From Meridianimarinicoccus zhengii (GTDB lineage Bacteria; Pseudomonadota; Alphaproteobacteria; Rhodobacterales; Rhodobacteraceae), in contig NZ_QDFI01000040.1 of NCBI RefSeq assembly GCF_003254465.1, positions 1 to 38,832 on the forward strand: a DNA stretch of 38,832 nt, read 5' to 3'. This document shows positions 1 to 7,388 of this stretch, piece by piece (positions within the stretch are counted from its first letter, which is position 1; each line of letters starts with the position of its first letter). The translations under genes were made by a program, and so were the position numbers. The notes beneath the pieces were generated by a model that made no database searches, was not told where the DNA came from, and saw only the letters and a list, made by a program, of their open reading frames with translations.

Positions 1-716
1 GCCCAGGCCTCTGCCGCCGCCTGCGCCTCGGCCAGCACGACGGCGGTGTCCGGACCGGGGTAGAACGTCAGCGTCGCGGTGATCGCGTAGGTCTGGATCG
101 CCGCGGACTGCACGTTGACGGTGTCGCACAGCGGGCGGATGTCCTCGGCGTTCAGCGCCAGCGCGACGGTGTCGATCAGACCCGCATCCGCCGCGCCGCC
201 GCCGGTGCGCGACAGGACCGCCACGCGGACCACGCCCGGATCGGGGCTGGTGACGCTGACGTCCTTCACGTCGCCGGATGCGGACAACGCGTGGAAGCGG
301 TACGCGCCGACGGGACCGGCGGCGGCCCAGCCTTCCGGCGCCTGCTGGACGCGCGCGCGGAATATGGTGTCGCTTTCCAGCGTGGGCGGCACGGGCGGGA
401 TCGCGTCCGGATCGCCCGCGTCGATCACCAGCCGTTCGATCCCGTAGAGCGCGGCCAGGTTGTCGAGGTCCGCCCCCGTCGCGCGCGCCAGTGTGACCGC
501 GCGCACCCCGTCGTTGACCCGCGCGCGGAGCAGCATCTCGCGGAACGCCACAACCTGCAGCACGATCGACGGCATGCTGCTTTCGCGCGCCAGGTCATCG
601 GCCAGGTCCGGCGCCGCGGCGGTCACGGCGGCGGCCATTTCCGACAGGATCGTTTCGAAATCCAGCGTTTCGATGGCGTCGGGGACGGCGATCTGCGACA
701 GGTCGATCGTGCTCAT
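1..716 (-). CDS. Baseplate assembly protein J (partial, C-terminus cut by the window edge)
   Basis: This encodes a P2 gpJ/Mu gp47-type baseplate wedge protein, which helps build the baseplate of a contractile tail. About 238 codons are readable from the ATG at 716 and the frame is open through base 1, so the C-terminus is missing. The N-terminus (MSTIDLSQIAVPDAIETLDF) and the segment around LARATGADLDNLAALYGIER are typical of the family, where the protein normally runs to about 300 residues. The start overlaps the end of the W gene by 4 bases, giving a V-W-J order as in P2. I see no oddity in the readable part. Confidence 0.9.
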   Translation of the reverse strand, partial: MSTIDLSQIAVPDAIETLDFETILSEMAAAVTAAAPDLADDLARESSMPSIVLQVVAFREMLLRARVNDGVRAVTLARATGADLDNLAALYGIERLVIDAGDPDAIPPVPPTLESDTIFRARVQQAPEGWAAAGPVGAYRFHALSASGDVKDVSVTSPDPGVVRVAVLSRTGGGAADAGLIDTVALALNAEDIRPLCDTVNVQSAAIQTYAITATLTFYPGPDTAVVLAEAQAAAEAW

Positions 717-1084
717 GCGACGGCTCCCATGACGGCCCCCGCCCCCACGACGGCCCCCGCCCCCGCGATATCGAGCGTGACTGGCCCCGCGACCGTGTCC
801 GCGTCGATGGCGAAGCTTATCTGCCCGGCACGCGCGTCCACCAGTTGCACACGGCGCAGGGTGATCCGCGGCTCCCACCGCGCCAGCGCCTCGGCCACGG
901 CAGCGTACAGATCCACGAGCGTCTCGCCATTGATCGGCGCGTCGATGAGTCGGGGCAGGTCCGAGCCGAAGTCGCGACGCATCACGCGGCTGCCCTTCGG
1001 CGTGGTCAGGATCGTCGTGATCGCCTCGGACAGTTCCTGCGCGTCCGTGATCTCGGTTCCTGTGAAACGGCTGATCCCGGTCAT
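713..1084 (-). CDS. Baseplate protein W (GPW/gp25 family)
   Basis: A 123-residue protein of the gpW/T4 gp25 family, a small baseplate wedge component thought to initiate sheath assembly. The stretch with ITTILTTPKGSRVMRRDFGSDL is the family's conserved core (about residues 24-45), and length and composition fit. The C-terminal tail is rich in Ala, Gly and Val (AGAGAVVGAGAVMGAVA), encoded by an imperfect repeat near 730-765. It overlaps both neighbours (V upstream, J downstream) by 4 bases, so translation is probably coupled. Confidence 0.92.
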   Translation of the reverse strand: MTGISRFTGTEITDAQELSEAITTILTTPKGSRVMRRDFGSDLPRLIDAPINGETLVDLYAAVAEALARWEPRITLRRVQLVDARAGQISFAIDADTVAGPVTLDIAGAGAVVGAGAVMGAVA

Positions 1085-1659
1085 GACGGTTCTCCGGTGT
1101 TGCCGCCGCTGTCGCCGGGGTGGGTGTGCGTCTTCAGGCTGACCGCGCCCGCCTTCACGTCGCCCGTGGTCTCGATGTCGCCTGTCGCGGTCATCTTGCC
1201 GGTCTGCGCCGCGGTGCCGCCCGCCGCGATGCCGCCTGCCGCGGTGATGTCCGCCTCGGACGCGATGTTGCCCGTGATCTCCAGCTTTCCGACGATGTCG
1301 AGATCGGCCTCGATCCGGATCGTGCCGCCCTTGATGACCATGTCGCCGCCGCGCAGGTCGATCGTCGGCACGGACGGGTCGTCCGACGGCGCGTTGCCCG
1401 CGAAGATCGACGCGATCACGACGCCGCGCGCCAGGTCACCGGACGGGGCCAGGACCACGACCTGCTCGCCCACGGTGGGCATCCACCACACCTGCATGCC
1501 GCCTGCGCGCAGGGCGGCGACCGGGATCGCGGCGGTGCCCAGCTCGCCGATCTGCACGCGCGCGGTGCCGTCGCCGTTCACGGCCGTCACGACGCCGATG
1601 TTCACCAGGCCCGCGATGCGGCGGTCGGCCTCGGCGACGGCAAAGGTGGCATCGCTCAT
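1081..1659 (-). CDS. Baseplate assembly protein V (tail spike/hub type)
   Basis: 192 residues, comparable with P2 gpV (about 211), the trimeric membrane-piercing spike at the tip of contractile tails. The N-terminal half has an OB-fold pattern (GLVNIGVVTAVNGDGTARVQ, about residues 17-36, then WWMPTVGEQVVVLAPSGD). The C-terminal half is a repetitive beta-rich region (DLRGGDMVIKGGTIRIEADL and following GxIxTxGDI repeats) expected for the beta-helix needle. It ends in KTHTHPGDSGGNTGEPS; the H-x-H element is characteristic of spike tips that bind an iron ion. The ATG at 1659 is chosen because upstream codons in this frame overlap gp37 and do not look like protein. Both ends overlap neighbours by 4 bases. 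Confidence 0.9.
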   Translation of the reverse strand: MSDATFAVAEADRRIAGLVNIGVVTAVNGDGTARVQIGELGTAAIPVAALRAGGMQVWWMPTVGEQVVVLAPSGDLARGVVIASIFAGNAPSDDPSVPTIDLRGGDMVIKGGTIRIEADLDIVGKLEITGNIASEADITAAGGIAAGGTAAQTGKMTATGDIETTGDVKAGAVSLKTHTHPGDSGGNTGEPS

Positions 1660-2207
1660 GCGGCACCTCCGACGCGCGTATAGGCGTCGCGGTTGGCCTC
1701 GCCGATCTCGGGCGCGCGGCTGACATAGACGGCCGGGTCGATGGGGTCGGCGTTGGCGAAGGGGTTCAGCACCGCGGGCTGGGTCCAGGTCACGGCGGAC
1801 AGGTGCACCGCTGCGGCGCGGGTTTCGCGGGTGATCAGCACGCGCTGGCGCATCCGCGCGGCAGGCCCGCATTCCGGCAGGCCCCATGTCGCCTCGGGCA
1901 CCATCGTCGCCAGGGCTTGCGTGATCGCCCATGCGCTGGCGCGCGCCCGCAGGTCCCTGTGATCGCGGGTGACGACGAACGCCGCCATGCTCACGCCCAC
2001 CTCGCCCTGCGGCCAGGAGATTTCCAGTTCCTGGTTGAGCCCGAGTGCGGCGACCAGCACCGCGGGCGCGCGCAGCGAGATGCGCTTGAGTTCCGCGGCG
2101 TCGAAATCGCCCTCGATCGCTTCGCAGGTCACCAGCTCGGGCAGCAGGCCGTGGACGTGTTCGGCCACGATCTCGGGCAGGCGGGACAGGAAATCCGGTG
2201 CGATCAT
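1656..2207 (-). CDS. Mu gp37-like protein (DUF1834)
   Basis: A 183-residue protein in the position of Mu gp37, between the gpG-like morphogenesis gene and the tail genes. DUF1834 members are thought to help shape the neck or tail terminator region; the exact role is not established. The sequence has features usual for the family: an N-terminal helix (FLSRLPEIVAEHVHGLLPEL), a central beta segment (RAPAVLVAALGLNQE), and a later SAWAITQALATMVPEATWG. The ATG at 2207 overlaps the upstream stop by 4 bases. No membrane segment or signal is visible. Confidence 0.75.
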   Translation of the reverse strand: MIAPDFLSRLPEIVAEHVHGLLPELVTCEAIEGDFDAAELKRISLRAPAVLVAALGLNQELEISWPQGEVGVSMAAFVVTRDHRDLRARASAWAITQALATMVPEATWGLPECGPAARMRQRVLITRETRAAAVHLSAVTWTQPAVLNPFANADPIDPAVYVSRAPEIGEANRDAYTRVGGAA

Positions 2208-2659
2208 GCCAGCCCCCCGCGCAGGAAGTCGGCAGCCAGGTCGCGCACGCCGCGTTCGTCCTCGGTCGACAGCCCGAGATACGGACGCTCGGGGATGTCG
2301 ATGTCCACGTCCTCGCCGCCGAACTGGTGGATCGCGGCGTAGACCAGGTTCGATCCGGTCTGCACCTCGGCGGCGGAGGTCAGCGACTGGACGCTGTCCA
2401 GCAGATCGCCCTCGGCCTGCAGGATGGTCTGGCCGGTGCGGCGGGTGGCGCCGTGGCGTTCCGACCAGGGCGCCCAGGGCGTGCCGTCGGGGGCTTCCTT
2501 TTCCTCGGCGATGCGGCGCTTCACGCTGCTTTCCAGCAGCGCGCCGATGGCGTCGGCCAGTCGCAGCCGCCGCTGCGCGACGGATCCCGACCAGCGGGCC
2601 AGACCGTCGAGCGCCTGGTCGAGGCTGCGGCTTTCGAGCGTGTACGCGACGCCGACCAT
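2204..2659 (-). CDS. Phage virion morphogenesis protein (Mu gpG-like)
   Basis: A 151-residue protein of the phage virion morphogenesis family (Mu gpG, P2 gpS-like), which acts in head-tail joining or tail completion. Recognisable segments are TPWAPWSERHGATRRTGQTI (about 60-80), LLDSVQSLTSAAEVQTGSNLVYAAIHQFGG (about 86-115) and the C-terminal IPERPYLGLSTEDERGVRDL; the AAIHQFGG and RPYLGLS elements are hallmarks of the family. The ATG at 2659 shares one base with the stop of gp36 (TGATG); a GTG three bases upstream is an alternative. Confidence 0.9.
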   Translation of the reverse strand: MVGVAYTLESRSLDQALDGLARWSGSVAQRRLRLADAIGALLESSVKRRIAEEKEAPDGTPWAPWSERHGATRRTGQTILQAEGDLLDSVQSLTSAAEVQTGSNLVYAAIHQFGGEDVDIDIPERPYLGLSTEDERGVRDLAADFLRGGLA

Positions 2660-3090
2660 CACAGGCCGTCCAGCTTGTCGCGGGTGAACTGCTTGACCGG
2701 GCCGGTCTGCACGATCGGGCGCGGGCCGTCATGCGCGGGCGGATCGCCGGGTTCGCGCGATACGGGCAGCGCCATGTCGCCTTTCCCGATGCGCTTGAGC
2801 TGCCCGATCGCGTCCTCGTACCGGACGCGGTGTTCTTCCGACCGCACGTCGGCGGTGTTCGCGAGCCGGTAGAGCGCGATGTCGACGCAAAGCTGCGTCA
2901 GCAGGAACGGCACCGGCACGACGGGCGTTTCGTATCGCACGCGCAGGTAGGCGTCGATCTCGTCGGTGGCCTGCTCCAGCGCGCGGTTGATCGCGGCCCC
3001 GGTCTGCGCCGCATCGCCGCCGCGCTCGGCGACGTAGAGCGCGTCGGCCGAGTAGAGCGTCTCGATGTCGTGGCGCGTGGCGTAGGCCAT
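2659..3090 (-). CDS. Mu gp36-like protein (DUF1320)
   Basis: 143 residues; DUF1320 (Mu gp36) is a small virion-assembly protein encoded just after the major head gene cluster and probably forms part of the head-tail connector. The N-terminus AYATRHDIETLYSADALYVA and the core INRALEQATDEIDAYLRVRYETPV followed by LTQLCVDIALYRLA are typical. The ATG at 3090 follows a GGAGAG ribosome-binding site 4-5 bases upstream; the 12 extra upstream codons (Pro-rich) are unlikely to be translated. There is an 87-base gap to gp35. Confidence 0.9.
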   Translation of the reverse strand: MAYATRHDIETLYSADALYVAERGGDAAQTGAAINRALEQATDEIDAYLRVRYETPVVPVPFLLTQLCVDIALYRLANTADVRSEEHRVRYEDAIGQLKRIGKGDMALPVSREPGDPPAHDGPRPIVQTGPVKQFTRDKLDGL

Positions 3091-3177
3091 GGGGCTCTCC
3101 GGTGGGTGCGGGCTCGGCGGGGGCATCGCTGCCCCCGCCTGGTTGACCGGGTCGTGCCCGGCCCTCGCGGCGGGGGG

Positions 3178-3597
3178 TTATTCCGCGTCGGTGGTGTCGG
3201 TTTCGGGGGCGGGGTCGCCGTTGGCGTTGGCCTTCACGTCTTCCCAGACCTCGTCGCGCAGCGCGGCCGTGATCGCCTTGGCGTCATCGGGCAGCGCGGC
3301 GCGCAACGCGCCCAGGTCGGGCGCGCCGGAGGCGATGAACTCGTCCGCCGACAGGTTCGCGATCGCGGCGATGATCCGCTGGCGCAGGTCCAGATCGGCG
3401 CCCTCGGGCGTAGCAATCTTGGCCGCGCCCTCGTCGATGACCGCCAGCATCGGGTCGGCCTCGATCTGCGCCCATTCGCGTGGCGTGAACCGGTCCTCGG
3501 GGAAGGCCGCGGCGGTGGCATCGAACTGTACGCCGCAGCGGAACCGGCGGGTGAGCCTGGCCGCCTTCGCGGCCTTCGACAGGGTGATCGTGCGCAT
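3178..3597 (-). CDS. Mu gp35-like small structural protein
   Basis: 139 residues, placed exactly where Mu gp35 lies, between the major head protein and gp36. The N-terminal part (KAARLTRRFRCGVQF then FTPREWAQIEADPMLAVID) matches the short domain shared by gp35/HI1506-type proteins. A helical middle (LRQRIIAAIANLSADEFI) and an acidic tail (APETDTTDAE) follow. Its role is not well defined; head decoration or connector function has been suggested for relatives. The start has an AAGGGGG ribosome-binding site. Moderate confidence rests on position plus the N-terminal pattern. Confidence 0.65.
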   Translation of the reverse strand: MRTITLSKAAKAARLTRRFRCGVQFDATAAAFPEDRFTPREWAQIEADPMLAVIDEGAAKIATPEGADLDLRQRIIAAIANLSADEFIASGAPDLGALRAALPDDAKAITAALRDEVWEDVKANANGDPAPETDTTDAE

Positions 3598-3609
3598 GAA
3601 CCGGCCCCC

Positions 3610-4536
3610 TTACGCGAGCCAGGGCGTGACGATGACTTCGACCGCCTCGTAGTTGGCGTTCGACGCGCCGCCCGTGGTCAGCATGACCTTGACGGTCTGG
3701 TTGGCCGCGGCGCGCAGCTGTGGTGGTACCACCAGGTGCGTCGGCGTGATGCCCAGCGGGCGGCCACCGTCGCCGGTCAGCGACATCATGCCCGCGATCG
3801 CGGCATCCAGGCTGTCGCCATCCAGCGCCGCGTGCGACTTGTACGCGAGATGCGGGAAGCCGTACCCGGCATTGCAGCGGTAGCGCACGCCGTAGAGGTA
3901 CTGATCCTTGATGAACACGTGATCCGACGAGCCGGGGTTTTCCTTGCTCTCGAATTCGGGGCGGGTGCGTTCCTGGAAGATCAGGCCCTTCGCCTCGGTC
4001 CGCGCGTCGAGCAGGTACCAGGCCGGGGTCGTGGTCACGCCGCCGTTGTCGTCGTAGTTCGACCAGGTCGTGACGGCGCCGGTACCATCGTGGTTCGCGG
4101 CGACCGGGTGATCGGTGTCGAAGAAGTTCTGCCCATCGAAGCAGAGAGCTGCCTGCCCGTTCTTCAGCAGCTCGGCGATCAGCCGGTCGGGATGCTCCGC
4201 CGCCGACTGCGCCATGCGCCGCACCCGCGCCGCCGAGGTTCCGACATTGTCGTCCTCGATATGCGACCGCCCGATCCCGACCGTGCCCTCGAAGGTGCGG
4301 TTCGTGATCTGGTAGCCGTTTTCCTTCATGTCCTTGATGACGCGGTCGCCGACCCATTCGATCAGCTCGGGAAAATCGCCCAGCCAGTCATAGGTGTTCG
4401 ACTGCGTCGTGGACGGCACGATCATCGCCACGTCGCGGTAGAAGCTGTTCGCGCGCATCTTCTCGTAGGCGGTGGAGAACTCGCGCCGCAGCTCCGTGCG
4501 GAGCGCCTGAAGCAGGGCGTTGGTGATCATGGCCAT
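3610..4536 (-). CDS. Major head subunit (Mu gpT-like capsid protein)
   Basis: 308 residues, the major capsid protein of Mu-type heads. The N-terminus ITNALLQALRTELRREFSTAYE, the segment YDWLGDFPELIEWVGDRVI (about 48-66) and GQNFFDTDHPV (about 135-145) are diagnostic of gpT. The C-terminus ends in ASNANYEAVEVIVTPWLA, again as in relatives. The ATG at 4536 lies 8 bases after AGGAGG; a second Met two codons later is possible. Length equals Mu gpT (about 305), so no truncation. It is immediately downstream of the protease/scaffold gene, with only 3 bases between. Confidence 0.97.
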   Translation of the reverse strand: MAMITNALLQALRTELRREFSTAYEKMRANSFYRDVAMIVPSTTQSNTYDWLGDFPELIEWVGDRVIKDMKENGYQITNRTFEGTVGIGRSHIEDDNVGTSAARVRRMAQSAAEHPDRLIAELLKNGQAALCFDGQNFFDTDHPVAANHDGTGAVTTWSNYDDNGGVTTTPAWYLLDARTEAKGLIFQERTRPEFESKENPGSSDHVFIKDQYLYGVRYRCNAGYGFPHLAYKSHAALDGDSLDAAIAGMMSLTGDGGRPLGITPTHLVVPPQLRAAANQTVKVMLTTGGASNANYEAVEVIVTPWLA

Positions 4537-4539
4537 GGA

Positions 4540-5043
4540 TCAGGCCTCCTTGTCTTTGGCGGCGAACGCCATGTGAACTTCGGGGTCGGTGCCGAACATC
4601 CGGCAGACCTCCAGCACGGCGGCATCGGGCGCGGCCTTGTCGCCGGCCTTCTTCGTCGGCGCGGTCTTGCCGGGCTCGATGGCGCGGGGCTGCAGGTCCC
4701 AGAGCTTCTGGAACTTCTCGACGCCGATCTGCTTGCAGGTCTCGATCTGCAGCTCGCGCGAAGCGGGCGCGATCTTGCCGGCTTCGACCAGCGCATCGAC
4801 AGTGGCCTCGGCCGACGTGTTCAGCGCGGCCTCTTCGGAGTCCTTCAGCTTGCCCTCGGCGGTCTCGGCCCGGTTCAGCACGAGGTCGTAATCGGCCTTC
4901 GGCACGAACTGCTCGGGGTCCGGGTGCTTGGCGGAATTCAGCGCGGTCTCCTGCGCCTCCTTCATGCGGTTGATCGCCACCACCGCGTCAGCGGCCGTGG
5001 CGTCGGCCTTGAGGCCCAGCGCCTCGAGGATCGCCGTATCCAT
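4540..5043 (-). CDS. Nested scaffold protein (Mu gpZ-like), in frame within the gpI gene
   Basis: An internal ATG at 5043 starts MDTAILEALGLKADATAADA right after the protease domain and has its own ribosome-binding site (GAGGAG about 9 bases upstream). The product would be the 167-residue C-terminal scaffold alone: helical, highly charged, with KEAQETALNSAKHPDPEQ and a coiled-coil-like KLKDSEEAALNTSAEATV. In Mu the scaffold Z is made from exactly such a nested start inside gene I, so the arrangement seems conserved here. The internal start is seen; its use is inferred. Confidence 0.72.
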   Translation of the reverse strand: MDTAILEALGLKADATAADAVVAINRMKEAQETALNSAKHPDPEQFVPKADYDLVLNRAETAEGKLKDSEEAALNTSAEATVDALVEAGKIAPASRELQIETCKQIGVEKFQKLWDLQPRAIEPGKTAPTKKAGDKAAPDAAVLEVCRMFGTDPEVHMAFAAKDKEA

Positions 5044-5514
5044 CCTGTCAGTCTCCTCGGAATTGAGCGCCTGAAGCGCGAGGTTCGGTTTGTGCACCAG
5101 CCCGACGCTGGTCAGGCGCGCGACCACGCGGCTCACGCGGTTCACGACCAGCGCGGGCGACACGAAGCGGTATGCCTTCTGCGACATCAGCTCGCGGCCA
5201 AGGTCGGACCAACGCACTTGCCCCCAGATCGCACCGTCGCGGACCTCCAGCCGGTCGACCCAGCCGATGGCAGGCACGATGGTGCCGGGGCGGGCCTCCT
5301 CGGACGCGTGATCGATGTCGATCACCACGGGCTGGTTCGCGCCGTTGAACGCCGCCACCAGCGCGTCGGGGTCCGGCACGACGAATTCCCGCCCGTCGCG
5401 GCCGACGAAGCGCGGGCCGCGTGGCAGGATCTCGATCGTGTCGGGCACGGCGCCGTCGCCGCTGAAGTTCAGCTCGACCAGATGCGAGATGTGGGTGGTG
5501 TCATGCAGCGTCAT
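4540..5514 (-). CDS. Head maturation protease/scaffold fusion (Mu gpI-like)
   Basis: 324 residues: an N-terminal protease domain (about 1-155) followed by a scaffold domain. The stretch QPVVIDIDHASE (about residues 55-66) holds the His expected at the active site of Mu gpI-type proteases, and AYRFVSPALVV plus TSVGLVHKPNLAL form the end of the protease domain. The C-terminal half is helical and charged, as scaffolds are. The ATG at 5514 gives the family's usual N-terminus, although its ribosome-binding site is poor. The frame is open further upstream to 5637 through a Pro/Ser-rich stretch that does not look like the family. It lies directly upstream of the capsid gene. Confidence 0.88.
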   Translation of the reverse strand: MTLHDTTHISHLVELNFSGDGAVPDTIEILPRGPRFVGRDGREFVVPDPDALVAAFNGANQPVVIDIDHASEEARPGTIVPAIGWVDRLEVRDGAIWGQVRWSDLGRELMSQKAYRFVSPALVVNRVSRVVARLTSVGLVHKPNLALQALNSEETDRMDTAILEALGLKADATAADAVVAINRMKEAQETALNSAKHPDPEQFVPKADYDLVLNRAETAEGKLKDSEEAALNTSAEATVDALVEAGKIAPASRELQIETCKQIGVEKFQKLWDLQPRAIEPGKTAPTKKAGDKAAPDAAVLEVCRMFGTDPEVHMAFAAKDKEA

Positions 5515-5611
5515 GGGGGCACAATCGCACCCGCGCGGCAGGCAATCGCCCTCGAACGAATTCGGGGGTGACGGCGGCGATTTCAGGGGATCGGGCCGGG
5601 GCGCGTGAGAG

Positions 5612-5635
5612 CCGCTGAGCGGCCCGCTGAGCGGC
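5612..5635. repeat. Tandem 12-bp near-palindrome CCGCTGAGCGGC
   Basis: Two adjacent identical copies of CCGCTGAGCGGC (5612-5623 and 5624-5635), each nearly self-complementary, lie in the 239-base gap between gpF and gpI. They can pair with each other or fold singly. Being downstream of gpF and about 100 bases upstream of gpI, they could act as a weak terminator/attenuator or as a binding site before the capsid genes. No T-run follows. The rest of the gap (5515-5753) contains a short ACCC/GGGT inverted repeat at 5687-5701 and no gene I can support. Confidence 0.4.
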
Positions 5636-5753
5636 ATCCTGTTCGGACCCTGCCACGCCTCGCGAAATCCCGCAACGCCCGTGCTGACCCGTTTAATGGG
5701 TATTCAAAAACGATCCTCGCCGCGCGGCGTGGCGGTCACGCCCGCCCGCGGGG

Positions 5754-6656
5754 TCATTCGGCCCGGAACCAAGCCGCGATGGCGGCGATCTGCGACAGGA
5801 TCGGGGTGTCCGTGTCGATCACCCCGGCCTCCGCCAGGCGCGCGGCGTACCAGCTCGTGGCGATGTCGCGTTCGACCTGGGCGCGCACGCCCGCGGGGGC
5901 ATCGCGCAGCTTGCCCGCCAGCATGTCATGCATCCGGCTGACCCGCAGCGCGCCGGGGTTGCCGACCCACGCGGGATCGATGCCCTCGGGCACGCGGCGG
6001 ACCTCGCCGGTGCGGCGGTTGCGGATCTCCTTCTGGGGCACGGCGGGGGCAACGTTGATGCCCCGGCTTTCCGCCTCGGCGCGGGTGATCTGGCGGACCC
6101 AGCATTTGCAGCCCCAGCCGTTCGGCGGATACCACTGCTGCCAGAACGGATCGTCGGCCGGCAGCACCAGCCCGTTCTTCTCCTTGTGCTCGGGGCGGTG
6201 CCGCTCCGACGGGCCAAGCTGGTACAGCAGGTACGGCAGTGCTGCCTTCGTGCGCTGGATGCGCTCCCACTGCCCGGCGGCACGGGCAGAGCGCAGGTTG
6301 CTGCGATAGATCGTGCGCAGCCGCCGGGGGCTGCCCAGCTGCACCTCGCGGACCTCGCCGGTCAGCGGATCGGTCATCTCGGTGCGGCCCCACCAGCCCT
6401 TCGCGGCCAGCTTCGGTTTCAGGTCGCGCTGGAACTGCGCCAGCGTGCGCCCCTCGTCCAGCGCGCGCTGCACCTCTGTCCGGATGTCCTCCAGCACGTC
6501 GGCCTGCATGGCCTTGGCGACGGTGAAGGCTGTCGCGTGTTCCTCGGGCTCGACATCGTCCCAGGCGAAGGACGGGGTCAGCCCCTTGTTGCGCAGGAAC
6601 GCGGACGCCTCGGGCGGCGGGCCGGGGTCGAAACTGTAGCCGGGGCGGTCACGCAT
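5754..6656 (-). CDS. Head morphogenesis protein (Mu gpF/SPP1 gp7-like)
   Basis: 300 residues of the Mu F-like family, a minor head protein associated with the portal and needed for head assembly. The conserved block TIYRSNLRSARAAGQWERI (about 115-133) and the Cys pair GWGCKCWVRQ (Cys183 and Cys185) are diagnostic, with GPSERHRPEHKEKNGLVLP in between. The ATG at 6656 overlaps the upstream ASCH gene by 8 bases. There is no extra C-terminal toxin domain of the kind sometimes fused to this family. Confidence 0.95.
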   Translation of the reverse strand: MRDRPGYSFDPGPPPEASAFLRNKGLTPSFAWDDVEPEEHATAFTVAKAMQADVLEDIRTEVQRALDEGRTLAQFQRDLKPKLAAKGWWGRTEMTDPLTGEVREVQLGSPRRLRTIYRSNLRSARAAGQWERIQRTKAALPYLLYQLGPSERHRPEHKEKNGLVLPADDPFWQQWYPPNGWGCKCWVRQITRAEAESRGINVAPAVPQKEIRNRRTGEVRRVPEGIDPAWVGNPGALRVSRMHDMLAGKLRDAPAGVRAQVERDIATSWYAARLAEAGVIDTDTPILSQIAAIAAWFRAE

Positions 6657-7035
6657 GGGGTGCCCATTCGATCAGCATGCCCGAGAAATTGCCCGCGCCG
6701 TGGGTGTCGCGCCAGAACAGAGTGAAGTCGGCCCATCCCCAGAAGCCATCGGCGATTGCGAAAGCATCGTCGACGTGCCGGAACGGAGCGCCTTCCAAAG
6801 ACACCAGCGCAGGCTCGCCGCCATGTTGTGGCACACCGATCTTGATCGGCACGACCGCCGTGCAGATCGGGTCGGGACCGATCAGCTTGCGGCAGGCCCG
6901 CGTCCGCATTCCGAAGTAAAGCTGTACCGGCTCGCCCACCCGCGCGTGGCGCTTGCGATGGCCGCGGATCGTCTGTCGCTTGCGCCCCGCGGCGATGTCG
7001 TCGCAGAAGCGCTGCTTGAAGCTGTAGGCGACCAT
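6649..7035 (-). CDS. ASCH-domain protein inside the head operon
   Basis: 128 residues with an ASCH/PUA-like fold signature at the N-terminus: YSFKQRFCDDIAAGRKRQTI (about 4-23), then RARVGEPVQLYFGMRTRAC-type text and a later FWGWADFTLFW. ASCH proteins are thought to bind RNA or modified nucleotides, and phage members are common but unassigned. It is wedged between the portal and gpF genes and overlaps both neighbours (ATGA upstream, 8 bases downstream), so it is translated with the head genes but is probably not a virion part. A role in RNA or nucleotide modification is inference. Confidence 0.75.
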   Translation of the reverse strand: MVAYSFKQRFCDDIAAGRKRQTIRGHRKRHARVGEPVQLYFGMRTRACRKLIGPDPICTAVVPIKIGVPQHGGEPALVSLEGAPFRHVDDAFAIADGFWGWADFTLFWRDTHGAGNFSGMLIEWAPHA

Positions 7036-7274
7036 CAGACGGCACCCCCGTCCGGATCATCATCCAGCAAGAAGGCAAACGCGGCGACGCGCGTGGCCTC
7101 GCCAAACTGAAAAATCAGAGCCTCCAGCGCCGCGGCATCTTTCTGCCGCGCGCAGCGGAATGCGTCTGACGGATCCTGCTGCCAATGCCAGAGACCGTTC
7201 TCCAGCGTCAGATATTCGGTCGCGTCCGTCGGGCCGCGTTCGACCAACCATACGTGCTGTACTCTGTAACTCAT
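7035..7274 (-). CDS. Small phage protein of unknown function
   Basis: 79 residues starting MSYRVQHVWLVERGPTDATE. I do not recognise a domain. A middle section (LTLENGLWHWQQDPSDAFRC) is rich in Trp and may form a small beta sheet, and the C-terminus is acidic (LLDDDPDGG). The ATG at 7274 is chosen as the first Met with plausible protein behind it; the frame continues upstream into a non-coding-looking gap. Its stop overlaps the start of the ASCH gene by 4 bases, so the two are probably a coupled accessory pair within the head operon. Confidence 0.6.
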   Translation of the reverse strand: MSYRVQHVWLVERGPTDATEYLTLENGLWHWQQDPSDAFRCARQKDAAALEALIFQFGEATRVAAFAFLLDDDPDGGAV

Positions 7275-7388
7275 GACGTCGCCTTCTGACTCGCGAAGGT
7301 TAGGATAGTGCGAACCGTGCGCATAGCGCGGGTGACCGCATGGGGACTGTTTCCCATCGCCATGTTGCCGGGGCGATATCCATGGCAC

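Noticed and set aside
1969-5571. A 1200-codon rightward open frame
   Set aside because: It lies opposite five well-recognised leftward phage genes, is Arg/Gly/Pro/His-rich, and has no family-like segment; it results from high GC on the opposite strand.
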